From positions 1,189,391 to 1,253,390 of the forward strand of contig NC_020171.2 of assembly GCF_000224145.3 (NCBI RefSeq): DNA of 64,000 bases, read 5' to 3'. Made by a program: the position numbers and the translations under genes. Below, piece by piece: positions 23,001-34,077 of this stretch. The notes under the pieces are model-generated. The model searched no databases. It had not been told where the DNA came from and saw only the letters and a list, made by a program, of their open reading frames with translations. Position 1 is the first letter of the stretch. The number at the start of each line of letters is the position of its first letter. This stretch comes from Ciona intestinalis (Eukaryota; Chordata; Ascidiacea; Phlebobranchia; Cionidae).

Positions 23001-26000
23001 GTTTGGAGCTAGTTGATGCTCTGAAAGCAAAAAGTCAACATTCAGAGGAAAATTCAACTAAAAAATCAAACTCTGACATGAGCCAGGAAAAACTGGTGTT
23101 GGAAAATGCAGGATTATGGAACTTAGCTAGATTAAAGGTGAGCTACAATGTATATTATATATTTGTGTGTCTTGTCTCACTGTCTCAGGCACCAAACCTG
23201 GGGTGGCAGGGTGGGCAGCCCTAAAATATAGATATATATGCAAACAATAGTAGCAGCATTATCCACTAAGTTACAGCCGCAATAGTCCAAAATAATAAAA
23301 AACAAACACAAATTTCAGCTCTACTACCTGGGACAGTTATGCGGGTTACTGCCAGGTGTGGTAACATCATCAGATCATCTTCATATGGTGGTGGACTTGT
23401 TAGGGGGAATGGGAGATGCAGAGGAGAGGGACCAAGGACATCAATCACCATCCCTGGTAAGATGTTCATTGATTGGTTAGTGGGCTTATAGTAGGGTAGG
23501 GGAAGATGGGACAACCTTTTTGTTCGTTTTTTTGTCCTATTTTGTAGTAACAAAGAACATTCAAAGAATTATAAAACCGTATCCTCACGACTCCCATAGA
23601 TCGTTGTTAATTGTTTAAAACACGATTAAAAATATGGGATATTATGTGCTAAGTCTTACCCCACCTACTGTATGTCACAATTTTTTAATTCTTCCCGATG
23701 CTTCTAGGTCCTTCGGGAAGCTCTGTCATCAAAGAGCAACTTCAAGAAACATTACTTTGAACTCTCAGAGCTCGCTATGGGGACTTATAAACACATGGGG
23801 CGCTACAGAGCAGCACGGAGTATTGGAAGCGATCTCGCTGAATTTTATTTGTGAGTTTTTTTGTAAAACTGTTATTCAAACAATTAGTTAACACTAGGTT
23901 AGAGCAATCTTAGTTTTTTGAAGACGTCACCCCAACTTTTGAAAACAGGCTTGGCTACCACCCAAGTTTTAGCATAAAACAGCTTTTACCCTGCTTTTGA
24001 CTGTCTTTTTAAACAAGCAGAGCAAGTTTATTGCATTCAAAGCACTAATGATGTTTTACAAATATGAGTGTAACTGCATTTTAACATTGTCAACTTTTAC
24101 TAAAAAAACAAAAAACGTGACACCTATTTATGTAACTTATAACTGTATATAGCATTTCTACACCAGATTTTGTGCACAAATCAAACAAATCAAAATTAGA
24201 AAGGGAGCTTTTATTACAAAACAAAAAAATGTGACACTTTTCACCTCAGATTTTGTGAACAAATTTAATAAGTTACCCTATGCCCCCCTTTAGGTTGGAA
24301 GGGGAGCCATACAAGGCTGAAGGTTATTTCCTTGAAACAGTAAACATGTACCAGAAAGATGGTTGGAATAGCTTATGTGCACAGTCTAATATGAGATTAG
24401 CTGAATGCTACAAAAAAATGATGAATATTAAGAAGTAAGTTTATACATATATAAAATAACTTTATCATAGTTTAGGTTATATTTAAAAATTAGGTGCATT
24501 TCACATTTTTTACAAATATTATTTTATTTTTAAGTTTATATTAATCTCTGGTCCTATGGCATGCCACACACTACANNNNNNNNNNNNNNNNNNNNNNNNN
24601 NNNNNNNNNNNNNNNNNNNNNNNNNCGAGCTGCAGTAGTTCATCATACTAAAATACCAAAAAAACGTGACACCTATTTATGTAACTTATAACTGTATATA
24701 GCATTTCGACACCAGATTTTGTGCACAAATCAAAACCTGTATCTCTATGGATTAGAAAGGGAGCTTTTATTACAAAACAAAAAAATGTGACACTTTTCAC
24801 CTCAGATTTTGTGAACAAATTTAATAAGTTACCCTATGCCCCCCTTTAGGTTGGAAGGGGAGCCATACAAGGCTGAAGGTTATTTCCTTGAAACAGTAAA
24901 CATGTACCAGAAAGATGGTTGGAATAGTTTATGTGCACAGTCTAATATGAGATTAGCTGAATGCTACAAAAAAATGATGAATATTAAGAAGTAAGTTTAT
25001 ACATATATAAAATAACTTTATCATAGTTTAGGTTATATTTAAAAATTAGGTGCATTTTACATTTTTTACAAATATTATTTTATTTTTAAGTTTATATTAA
25101 TCTCTGGTAACATGGCATGCCACACACTACAAGACCTCGTTCACATAGATTAGAAAAAAGTCTAATTACCATTTTTATAAGTTGTTGTATTTTTTACAGA
25201 TACCTTAAACTGTGCTACTCATTAATGTGCGATAATGCATTAAGTGAAAAAAAGAAGAAATTTTATTCAGATGAATACAGATCATTATCTACTGATCTGG
25301 GGGACAAAACTTTATCTTTAAATTTATGGCCCCTTGCTACTGTTACGTAAGTATTTATTTTGTTTTATTTTATAAAACCAAATTTTTCTATTTTATATGG
25401 GTGTAAGTAAGTTTTTCGTCTTCTTAGAAAAACAAAATTATTCTTTTTTATATGAGTGGTACGCGAGAATTTTATATAAGCAGTTCTTTTTTATAAAGTG
25501 ATTGCTAGGAATGGCAACCTCTTAGGCATCGTCCACTTAACCACCATGTATGTAAACAAAACTCATGATAATACTGTACCTTTTTATTCCAGATCAATCC
25601 AGTTCATACCAGCTCAAACTAGTTTTCGAATCCAAACCACACAGGAAATAGAACTGAGTATCATATCCCATGCCCCGAAACCTATACTGTTTCAGAAGTT
25701 AGAAGTAACGTTAGAGCATTCCAAACGACAGTTATGTGAGGATAATATAAGTGTTACATCAACTGCCTCAAAGGTAAGTAAAGGTAGTATGTTATAACTT
25801 GGCAGTGAGCATAAGGTGTATAATATACCATGTGTGTCTTGTGTATATGAAGATACCCATGTTATGTGTATATGAAGATACCCATGTTATAACTTGGCAG
25901 TGAGCATAAGGTGTATGAATACCTGGTAACTCATAAACCGACACAAGGTGTATGAAACAGAATATCTGTGTTGAACCATTTTCATTACCAGACCATATAA

Positions 26001-29000
26001 GCGTGAATAAGTTCCATTTATTCAATATTTAAAATACACCATGTAAGACACCCATATTGTAATTGAACAGCGAGCTTAGGTGCATCAGTACATGAATACA
26101 CCACCAACAGTATCAGAAATCCGTTTTAATATTTCTGTCCAATACAGGTTTCATTTGACAATGAACCAGATGGAACTGGATTTTTCTCGCCTAGTTCCAA
26201 AAAACCTCTCTCTCAACCAACCAGTGGTATGTATAATATTCCATCAAATATACCAGAGCTAGCTTTAATTAGACCCTACCCATTAAGTATATAATAAAGT
26301 GAGAAAATAGGAATAAAAAAAAACCCCAGCCCCAGTTTTCAACAAAAACCTCACCCAAATAGAATAGAATGGAGAAAAATCAAAAATAAGTTAAGTTGAA
26401 AAAGTTTAAAAACTTTTCACTCACAGCCCCAGTTTCCCCCGAACTTCGTAGAACCCGGCACCGTCGCCACCCATCTTCGAGCAGTAGCAGAGATCTCATG
26501 ACTCAGCAGATTGGAGAGATTGATGACTCTGGAAAAATTGAGGTAAGTTTTTGGTGACCTGATCCAGTTAACACAAACCTGTTGAATAAATGAATGTAAT
26601 TTGCTTTATCGTCGCGTGGCCAGAAATCGACAACCGTTATAACTTATAACTCAGGTGTTCTGTTTAAAACACCTCGTGCCAGCTTACGAGTTACCACGAA
26701 TGTAACTTATAACCCCCTTAACTTATTCCACAGCTTGTAAGTTTAAATCCTGATCCACAAACTACAACTCAAGTCATCAATCTTTCACTACATGATCAGA
26801 CTGAGTATACTAAAGTAAGTATGAAAGTAATCTTTTAGATTTTTTATATTAATAAAGTAAATCATAAAAATGTATATATTTGGATTTTTCCATACTCATA
26901 CAGACCCTATTTTACCCAATTTTTTCTATTGCAAATTTAAAATATGATGAAAAAAATCGTAACAATTTTTTTCACTTAGGACGGCGCCCTTTCGTGGTCA
27001 GGAATCACTTGTCGGAGATCACATGACCTGCTACGACGGCAGGACAGCAGCCACTCACAAGCCAGCAAGTTGACGCCTGTCACGACAGTTGCCATGGAAA
27101 GTTATGACTTCTGTTTGGAGTCGCGACAATTGACACTGGTGCCTGGAAAAAATACAGTTAGATTACGATTAAAAGTAAATAAAGTTTTCATTTATTTTAA
27201 AACTTTGTTTTTATAAGATGTTTAAATATCTAAAACTGGGCAAAACAAAGTTAGAAAAAAAGTAAATCAAGTTTTCTTTATTTGAAAATTTATCAACATA
27301 CTTACATATTTATGTATATATATGTATCTGATTTATTGATATTGTTTCAATTTTTGTTTAAAAAAAAATTTTTTTTAATAAACCTATACCTTGACCTATT
27401 TAGTTGAAACTAGTTTAATCTTGTTTAAACCGGTTTATTCCAGACTGATGCAGCTGGCACTTTCAAGCTGATGCAGTTTCGCTTAAATTTGCACAAAACT
27501 TATTTTGTTTTACCACATTTTTACCCAATAATAAACTACCACGTCACGAACACTAAACCTACTGTTGCTTTTGAACAAGAAAAAAGGTACTTTTGTTTTT
27601 TGTGTTTTATTTTAGTGTGTTTCTAAGTACACTACTTTTTTAACAATTGTGATTTAAAAAAAAATTTGTTTAAGACTTATAATATACCTAGACCTAGACT
27701 TATAATATTTAAGACTTATAATATTACTATATATAGCAAAATCATAATGTTTATTTACAGGTATACAAAGAAAAAAATTGATAAAATTTATCTTTTTTAG
27801 TTTAATTTTTGGAGCAGTTCAAAACTTCACTGTGAGATTAACCATGGGCGACTATGACATCATAGAAGCGGATTGTTTAAAACCATTAGCTGTTACAACA
27901 CCACCAAGTGTCCAGTTACTGAGCATTATAACATGCACTGTCCAAGAAAAAGGTAAAATTTAGAATATTTTTGTAACTTTTACAGACTTTTTTTCTCAAA
28001 TTTTAAATCAAATTTTGCTTTTGTTATTAATACAAAATAATATATAAAAATCACTCAAAGAAACGTACGTGGTAACTCATACGTGTGACCGAGGTGTATG
28101 AACATTCGTGTTATAACAACTATCATTGTCCTACCACACAAAAATAATACAAACTTGCGTTTAAATATTTTTCAGATTACGAAATTCAAAATGTCACCCC
28201 ATGCCCAAAACTTGTGCTCGACAGCGAGAATTTCCTTCTTCCAATCCCTATAGCTACTGCCCAGTCAATTGTAACGTACCACATATCTTGTATCTGCCAT
28301 GTAGACCCAATTACCTTTACTCTTGGTAAGAAATTATTTAAACTTTACCTTTTTTTCAAATAAAAAAACGGAAAAACTTTTTATTTTTAATAATATCTTT
28401 TATAGTCCGATTTTTAAAAGTGATTTTTTAAAAAACTTTTTGCATTTAGGTATGGTTTTCTAAAGCACTTTCATTTGCATCAATGTTTCAGATTTAATTA
28501 ACGCATAGACAGTGCATGGTCTAATGTTTTATGCTTTTTTGTAGTTTTCGCATTTAAGTCCAACAATTCATATTTTGACTACTTTTTTTCTGATTCAATT
28601 CATATATTTTTTAAGTTTTTCCGAAACTTATCCCCCCCGTTAACCCACAGACTGCAAGAAGACCCACCGTCGTACCCACAGTGCCCCCCCAGTAACGATA
28701 TCCAGGTCCCCTAAATCTGCCCCAAGACACCAAACAATCTTAGAACTGCCTTCCCCTACAGCAGAAAACCACTATGACATCACAACAGAACAAACAGACA
28801 GTATCTGTGACATCACAACACAAAAACCTGTCACTCTAAACGGTTCAAGCGAAAACGAAAAACACGAAAACCAAAAAAACGCGAATAACATTCACCAAAA
28901 TGGCAATATTACACTTTTAGACCCTGGGGTAAAAGAAAATTCCTCTAAAACCCCTGAAATAACCACCCCAAAGCCTCGCTTATCATTACGTAGTCCTTTT

Positions 29001-32000
29001 TCACGACGCAAAAAGAAAACTCCCGAGCCAGACTTGAAACCAGCGGAAAAAATGGAATCTGAAAATGACATTACAATAACGCCATCTTTTCGTATTAATG
29101 GAGACTTAATAGAGGTTACCCTTGATGACGACTCTGCTGCCTCTAGTGAGGGGTTTGTTACTTTACCGAGTATAACGGACGTAAAGTTGGGAACACCGTA
29201 TGAATCTATGGAATCTGAAAGCTCCGGTTCAAATTCTGACCTGGAGCTTGATAGAAAACCACCTTTACCAAATAAGGTAATGTACATGTTCTATTCTATG
29301 TGGGTGTGGTCTCGCAGCGTGGCACGCCTTAGGTCCTAGGATTTGGGGGTTGCCCATTACCCCAAAACTGTTGTTTCCATATCCTGTTGCTACTAGGCAT
29401 TATTGTTTTGTGAAATATCTCTTATGGCATTATTTATTTTTAAAAACACTTGGAGGTCCATGCGGTAGCACCCAGGCTGTCAGGGTAAATGGTAACTCTG
29501 GCCTAAATCTTAGGTCCCAAGGCCAGAAAGGCTGTAATACCTCACCCACATTGAATACAACGAAACTGATAAAGTGGCACAAGGTGTATGAAACTGAACA
29601 CAGATGTTATAACTTCTTGCCCCACCACATGAACATAAAAAGTTAAATTCATGCATTAAATCTTTCAGAAGCTAATCCGTCACTTTCCTTCCAAATCTGA
29701 TGCGGGTGTTGTGCAACTACATCATAATTCCAACCACAATAGGGAAGCAACGAGATACATTACGACACGCACGGTAAACTTATAAAAAAATAATATTTAC
29801 AAAATTTTAACTTTTGACTTCTTTTAAGATGGTTTTAGATTTTTGAGCCAGAAAAAAAAGTAATTTTTTATATATTTTTCAATATTTTCCGGCAGCTGTT
29901 GCAGTTTATTGAGAGTTTTTGGCTGTATGAAACAGAACACCAGTGTTATAAGACTGTCATTGCCACTTTTTATTTAAATTATTCAATTTTTAGTTCGACG
30001 TAACTTTACCATGGAAAGAAGTTCCACCCAAAAATTTATCGTTACATTTCGTTCGTTGTTTGGAGTTCACTCACGCCTGGCATTTCTTCGCCAATGAAAA
30101 TCGAATGCTGTCAGTCACTGTTGATAATGTGACATCACAAACAATATTATTACGAGACGCTCGATTACGATTTGTCAACGCAAGTCACATGGGTGTGGTG
30201 CAAGTCTCCTCTTCATCGGAAAAAGTAAAAAAATATTATTGTTAATAAATAACATAATTAAGATGTATTTACCTCTGACTGACAGAAGTGTTTGTGACCC
30301 TAACGTTTTAAACAAGGGTGAACTCATATGTTTGACCCCTATGGGTCCCTCACCCCTTAGTTTTATACCCTAAACAAGTATTTAAGCAAAATAACTCTAG
30401 ATTTTGTGCAAAGTTTTTAAAAAAACAGTTATACTGCTCTTTCTATACTATATACATTTTTTATAGTTTTTACAGAAAATTAAACAAATTATTTTCACCA
30501 ATGTAGTATATTTATATCTGAACATATTTTTTTTTACAGAAAATTAAACCAAACAGTAACATAGTATATTGTTGGCGTGTGTCTACTACCAAATCCATGC
30601 CCTTGCGATTACATGCGCAGTTTGATATTGACGTTGTTTCACAAGATATTACGAATCAAGTTATTACATCTACTGCAACTTATAAGTTTGAGTTAGAAAA
30701 TATACAGGTATTTTACCTTTTTTAAAGAATATTTGTCTCTATTTAGGTTAGAATATTTTAGTTGTTTTAATTTTCTTTGTTATAGTATGTGTCCTTGGAC
30801 AAGACACTTAACAGCAATTGCTGCAACCATGTGGTCAAGTTAATGTTTATTTAACTGGTAAGCGGGCACGAGGTGTAGGAAACAGAACCACAGTGTTATA
30901 ACAACTGTCGTCGCCCCACCACGCGAGGATAAATAACTTACATTTATTCATTTAATAATATGTAATTTTTACTCAATTAGACATAAAATATTCACTTTTT
31001 TGTAATTAATAATTATCATTTCAACAAATTTTTTAACATTTTTTCAGCCAGTTTACAATGTAACTTGCATCACTGGTAACGGTTCTTTACGTAGCGGGGA
31101 AATGACGTCATTACGTATTGACGTACGTCGTGTACGTGTTGATTCGGAACATGAAACGACAAAAAACGGACAACAGCTTCTTATGTTTCAAGGTTAGTTT
31201 AAATTCTTAAATATTTTGTGTAATTGGTAACTCGTAAGCTGGCACGAGGTGTATGAAACAGAACAGTCGTGTTATAACAACTGTTTGTTGCCCAGCCAAA
31301 CAAAGACAAACTTTAATGGTGTTTTGATATATTTTATGTAAGTTAATAACTCATAAGCAGGCACAAAATGTATGAAACAACAAATGTGTTATAAGAACTG
31401 TTGTTGGCTGTTGCCCGCCACATAAAAAAACAACATTCATTCATTCATATCGAAAAAAATTGTAAAATGAAGTAACTTTTTAACAACTGTCCATAAATAG
31501 CCAGCATTTATTAATATCCGCTAAGACACAAATTATAAAAATCCCTAAACTTTAAATTTCATTTCAAACAGTTGTTGACAACCGAGGTCGTTGGGCAGTT
31601 TGTGGTAAAAGCAGTGGTGTCATTAGCCTTCCCACTTCCAATGCAATTCATTGCGAAAACCAAGTTGAAGCCATGGGTTCGGCAACACTGGAAGTAATGC
31701 CTCTTATATCAGGAAACTTACATTTGCCGTTTGTGATTCTTAATCGTTACATGAAACGACGGTCAAGCGAATTTGGTAAGTTTGTAATAAGGTTTGGTCC
31801 AGTTTTTTTATACTAATTTACAAAATGTTTTTATATCTTAATCTTAATGCTCTTGATTTTTATTCTTTTTTTTATAAAAATAGTTTCTTTTTTGTTATCA
31901 CTGGTATAATTTATATCGTTTGCATAATTTTTGCTATTTACAGAATTTTAGTCATTATTTTTTTACATATGATTTAAACTTGGACTTACTGACGTCACCA

Positions 32001-32184
32001 GCAGTGTTTCCCAATGTTTTTTTGTTTAGACGAAAGATTGAGCAGCACTGACAGCCCTGTACTTAAACCACCTCGACTACGACCGTTTGAACAGGGTGAG
32101 GTACTGTATCTTGATCAGGCGCGTCAGGTGCGGGTATTTCCCCATGATTACGTCATCGACGAGAAGCGCGTCACTCAGCTGTGA
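20037..32184 (+). CDS. TRAPPC10: TRAPP complex subunit 10 (TRAPPII tethering factor)
   Basis: Exons: 20037-20061, 20463-20683, 21029-21231, 21387-21582, 21908-22019, 22388-22635, 22955-23137, 23319-23456, 23708-23850, 24294-24434 (second copy 24850-24990), 25200-25346, 25593-25773, 26148-26226, 26427-26542, 26734-26814, 26980-27174, 27444-27586, 27801-27952, 28176-28325, 28651-29276, 29669-29773, 29994-30224, 30540-30707, 31048-31192, 31572-31775, 32030-32184. With one copy of exon 10 this is 4488 nt, or 1495 residues; human TRAPPC10 has about 1259. Family marks are the start MENKPTIT, EWKRTYGR, LPRTSIADKVKAEFC, NVPPGALACWIF, VDNRGRWAVCGKSSGVIS and LEVMPLISGNLHLPF. TRAPPC10 belongs to TRAPPII, which activates Rab GTPases and tethers vesicles at the Golgi. 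The first exon has only 25 coding nt; its start matches the human internal MENKP. The extra length is mainly exon 20 (28651-29276), a polar insert. Confidence 0.95.
20220..20462. repeat. Two tandem family B elements
   Basis: Both run from CACAAAGTTACATA to AAATAAGTTACATTCATT. The second ends 2 bp before exon 2 of TRAPPC10 and so supplies part of the splice acceptor (TTCATTTCAG). Confidence 0.75.
21255..21368. repeat. Family C unit, inverted
   Basis: ACAGTGAGCATGTGGTGTATGAATACC ... ATAGGGAGACACCCATG (parts given) is the reverse complement of the 71 bp unit. Intron 3 of TRAPPC10. Confidence 0.7.
21592..21745. repeat. Family A MITE, inverted, one end lost
   Basis: TATAGTAGGTTGGGGTATGG at the left, then CCCATTTGGTAGTAAACAAA and CCGTATCTTCACAACTC, then decay. 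Intron 4 of TRAPPC10. Confidence 0.7.
22105..22225 (+). repeat. tRNA-derived SINE, forward
   Basis: GTGGTTCAGTGGTTAGGCGC matches a Pol III A box and GGGTTCAATGC a B box, followed by a non-tRNA tail. Intron 5 of TRAPPC10. Confidence 0.65.
22715..22945. repeat. Family C cluster
   Basis: Two full units plus broken ones (ACATGGGTGTCTTCATATAC, GGTGTATTCCTACACTTCAT). It ends just before the exon 7 acceptor of TRAPPC10. Confidence 0.75.
23488..23678. repeat. Family A MITE, inverted, full length
   Basis: TATAGTAGGGTAGGGGAAGA at the left and CTTACCCCACCTACTGTATG at the right; interior CGTATCCTCACGACTCCCAT. Intron 8 of TRAPPC10. Confidence 0.8.
24113..25130. repeat. Near-identical exon 10 segments around an N gap
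   Basis: About 24113-24575 and 24655-25130 are almost the same, including intron sequence and exon 10 (24294-24434 and 24850-24990, one silent difference noticed: AGC/AGT). They are separated by 50 N (24576-24625). Differences are scattered substitutions plus one local rearrangement near 24200/24740, as expected for two haplotypes left side by side. Both exon copies keep frame (141 nt), so a real duplication cannot be ruled out by frame alone. Confidence 0.8.
25795..26078. repeat. Family C (inverted) and family B cluster
   Basis: Inverted 71 bp units at about 25795-25925 with a small internal duplication (GTGTATATGAAGATACCCAT twice), then family B to about 26015, then a family C piece. Intron 12 of TRAPPC10. 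Confidence 0.65.
26588..26712. repeat. Family B element
   Basis: ATGAATGTAATTTGCTTTAT ... CTCGTGCCAGCTTACGAGTTACCACG (parts given). Intron 14 of TRAPPC10. Confidence 0.7.
28055..28148. repeat. Family B element
   Basis: AAACGTACGTGGTAACTCAT and GAGGTGTATGAACATTCGTG. Intron 18 of TRAPPC10. Confidence 0.65.
29280..29650. repeat. Family D pair followed by family B
   Basis: GTTCTATTCTATGTGGGTGT ... TAGGTCCTAGGATT (parts given), then an inverted D-like piece (GGCCTAAATCTTAGGTCCCA), then family B (AAGGTGTATGAAACTGAACA) to 29650, ending 18 bp before exon 21 of TRAPPC10. Confidence 0.6.
30780..30955. repeat. SINE fragment plus family B
   Basis: GTGTCCTTGGACAAGACACT is the SINE module; ACTGGTAAGCGGGCACGAGG to AACTTACATTTATTCATTTA is family B. 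Intron 23 of TRAPPC10. Confidence 0.65.
31218..31455. repeat. Two family B elements
   Basis: First copy AACTCGTAAGCTGGCACGAG to about 31310; second from TAATAACTCATAAGCAGGCA to ACATTCATTCATTCATATCG. Intron 24 of TRAPPC10. Confidence 0.7.
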
Positions 32185-33834
32185 CGTCACGTTTTGATGA
32201 CGTCATAGGACGATGTTTTTACGAGTTGCAGCATTGCGTAGTTAGTTTTATTTTATATGGGTTGTCCCCGGTTGTCTGGTTACGTCACACCGTGACGTCA
32301 CATGATTATTTAATTCTACTTTATCAAGATCAAAATTTGTTTTTTTTTTATTAAATTAATTTAAAATTTTGTTTTTTAAGTGTATGCCTTCGGTTACGTT
32401 AAGTTCGTGCGTAGTTTTACATAACGTAACTCTGCCAGGATTTTGTTACGTATATGTTACTACCAATTAAAGTGCAATTAGGGATTTATAGCCCTGTGGT
32501 TCGTGCAAACTTAGTATACACACATGCATGCGTATAGTTGTTCAATGCGTCAAAATAGTGTCGATATTTTTTTCGCGGCAATGTCATATTTTAATGCCAT
32601 TTATCTTTCAAAGACGGTCTGCCATTTTGGGATTTTTTGTCCACATACGGTTAAAATATGTTTATTAATGTTCAATTTTTTTCCTTGTGATACAGTTTCA
32701 TAACCTGTACGTTTTCTTTTAAAAAAAAGGATCTTTTTCTGTCGTTTTTTTCACCATTTTTTTACTCTTACTTGCAAAAAAACGGCGTCTTTGCGTATTT
32801 TGCGTTAAATTATGTCCAAGTATTTATTATTACACATTTCTAACAAGGTTATAGACGTTTTGTGGCGTGAAACGTAGTAGACACGTATAGTGTTTTTGTG
32901 TATACGCCTCTTACTGTCGATGCTTACTGTTAAGTTATAACATTGGCGTTATACACTGGGACACATGATGTATTCATACACCTTATGCTTACTGTCAAGT
33001 TATAACATGGGCGTCTTATTCACCAGACACACATGGCGTATTCAAAACAGAGCTACAAGGTAAACAGTCTGCATGATATACTTTAACCGACTGGAGCCTT
33101 TTCTGCAAACATTTTCCCAAACTCGGATTCCCACGGTTGGCCCGCTATTCCATTGTCCTTGCATACAGACATCTGTTACGAAACGGTCTTTGTTGTGCTA
33201 TTATGTCGAACACAATAGCGTGTATGTCTGTTGGTATAATTAGGTAACGGAGCACGCGAATGCTTTATTATGTAATTAGTAAGACACGCTCATTAAAAAT
33301 TAAGATAACCGACCGTGGCAATTGGTTTAACTTAAAAAAAAGATTATTTTAAGAATTCAATTTTACGGAGCCACCATAGACTTAAATAATTAGACTTTAA
33401 ATGTTGTGCCTAAAATATATTTTACGCGGTTTTTCCGTGGAGCAAGATGGATACTATTAAGCACATAACATTTTATAATCATGTTTTTAACAATCAACAA
33501 CATTTTATCCAATCTTAACAATCAACAACACACAATCATGTTTTTAACAATCAACAACATTTTAGGAATCGCGAGGATACGGTTATATGGATCTGTAAAT
33601 GTTCATTGTTTACTATTAATAGGGCGATAAAGCGAATGAAAACATGGACCATCTTACCTCAGCCTACTATACCACAATGACGTAATACCTTATTCATTTG
33701 TAGATTTACTATCTCACGTCACCAAACACATGACTCGGCCAAATAAATTCACACTTTTATAAAATAAATATTCCACCGGATTCTGCACTTGGCTAGCTGC
33801 AAGTTCGGAAACGAGTTCTGTTACGTCACAGCAT
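32185..33834. other. TRAPPC10 3' flank and spacer before chordin
   Basis: The first part is probable TRAPPC10 3' UTR (ATTAAA near 32466). It starts with several CRE-type words: TGACGTCA at 32182, 32198 and 32293. A family C cluster occupies about 32890-33055. A family A MITE with an inner duplication of CATGTTTTTAACAATCAACA occupies about 33430-33672. 33050-33420 is unremarkable. Confidence 0.5.
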
Positions 33835-34077
33835 GTAATATGACGTCACAGCAGGTAATGTGACGTCGTATTGGTGCAGACACGCGCGGCCTGCCCAGTT
33901 TTTGCCCACAAAGGCCATTGTCCCGAACCTGCTATCCCGCTTCGAGGCTCCAGTCGGAATTGTGACGTAATAATGAACCGTGACGTCACGGGAAAAAGGC
34001 TACGTCACAGTGGGGGTACTTTATCTAGGGATCTCGTAGATTTCACCATATCGAAATCTCACTTCGAGCAGGAACAA
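33835..34077 (+). promoter_or_regulatory. CRE-word cluster at the 5' end of chordin
   Basis: TGACGTCA or TGACGTC- words at 33841, 33862 and 33981, plus TACGTCAC near 33823 and 34002, lie directly upstream of the chosen start; two more exact copies lie inside exon 1 (34085 and 34124). TATAAAA-like sequence is at about 33756. Regulatory meaning is uncertain because the word is abundant across the window. Confidence 0.35.

Noticed and set aside
33871-34077. Chordin N-terminus extended upstream
   Set aside because: The frame is open, but the extension is rich in TGACGTCA-derived codons and would bury the signal peptide; the start at 34078 was preferred.
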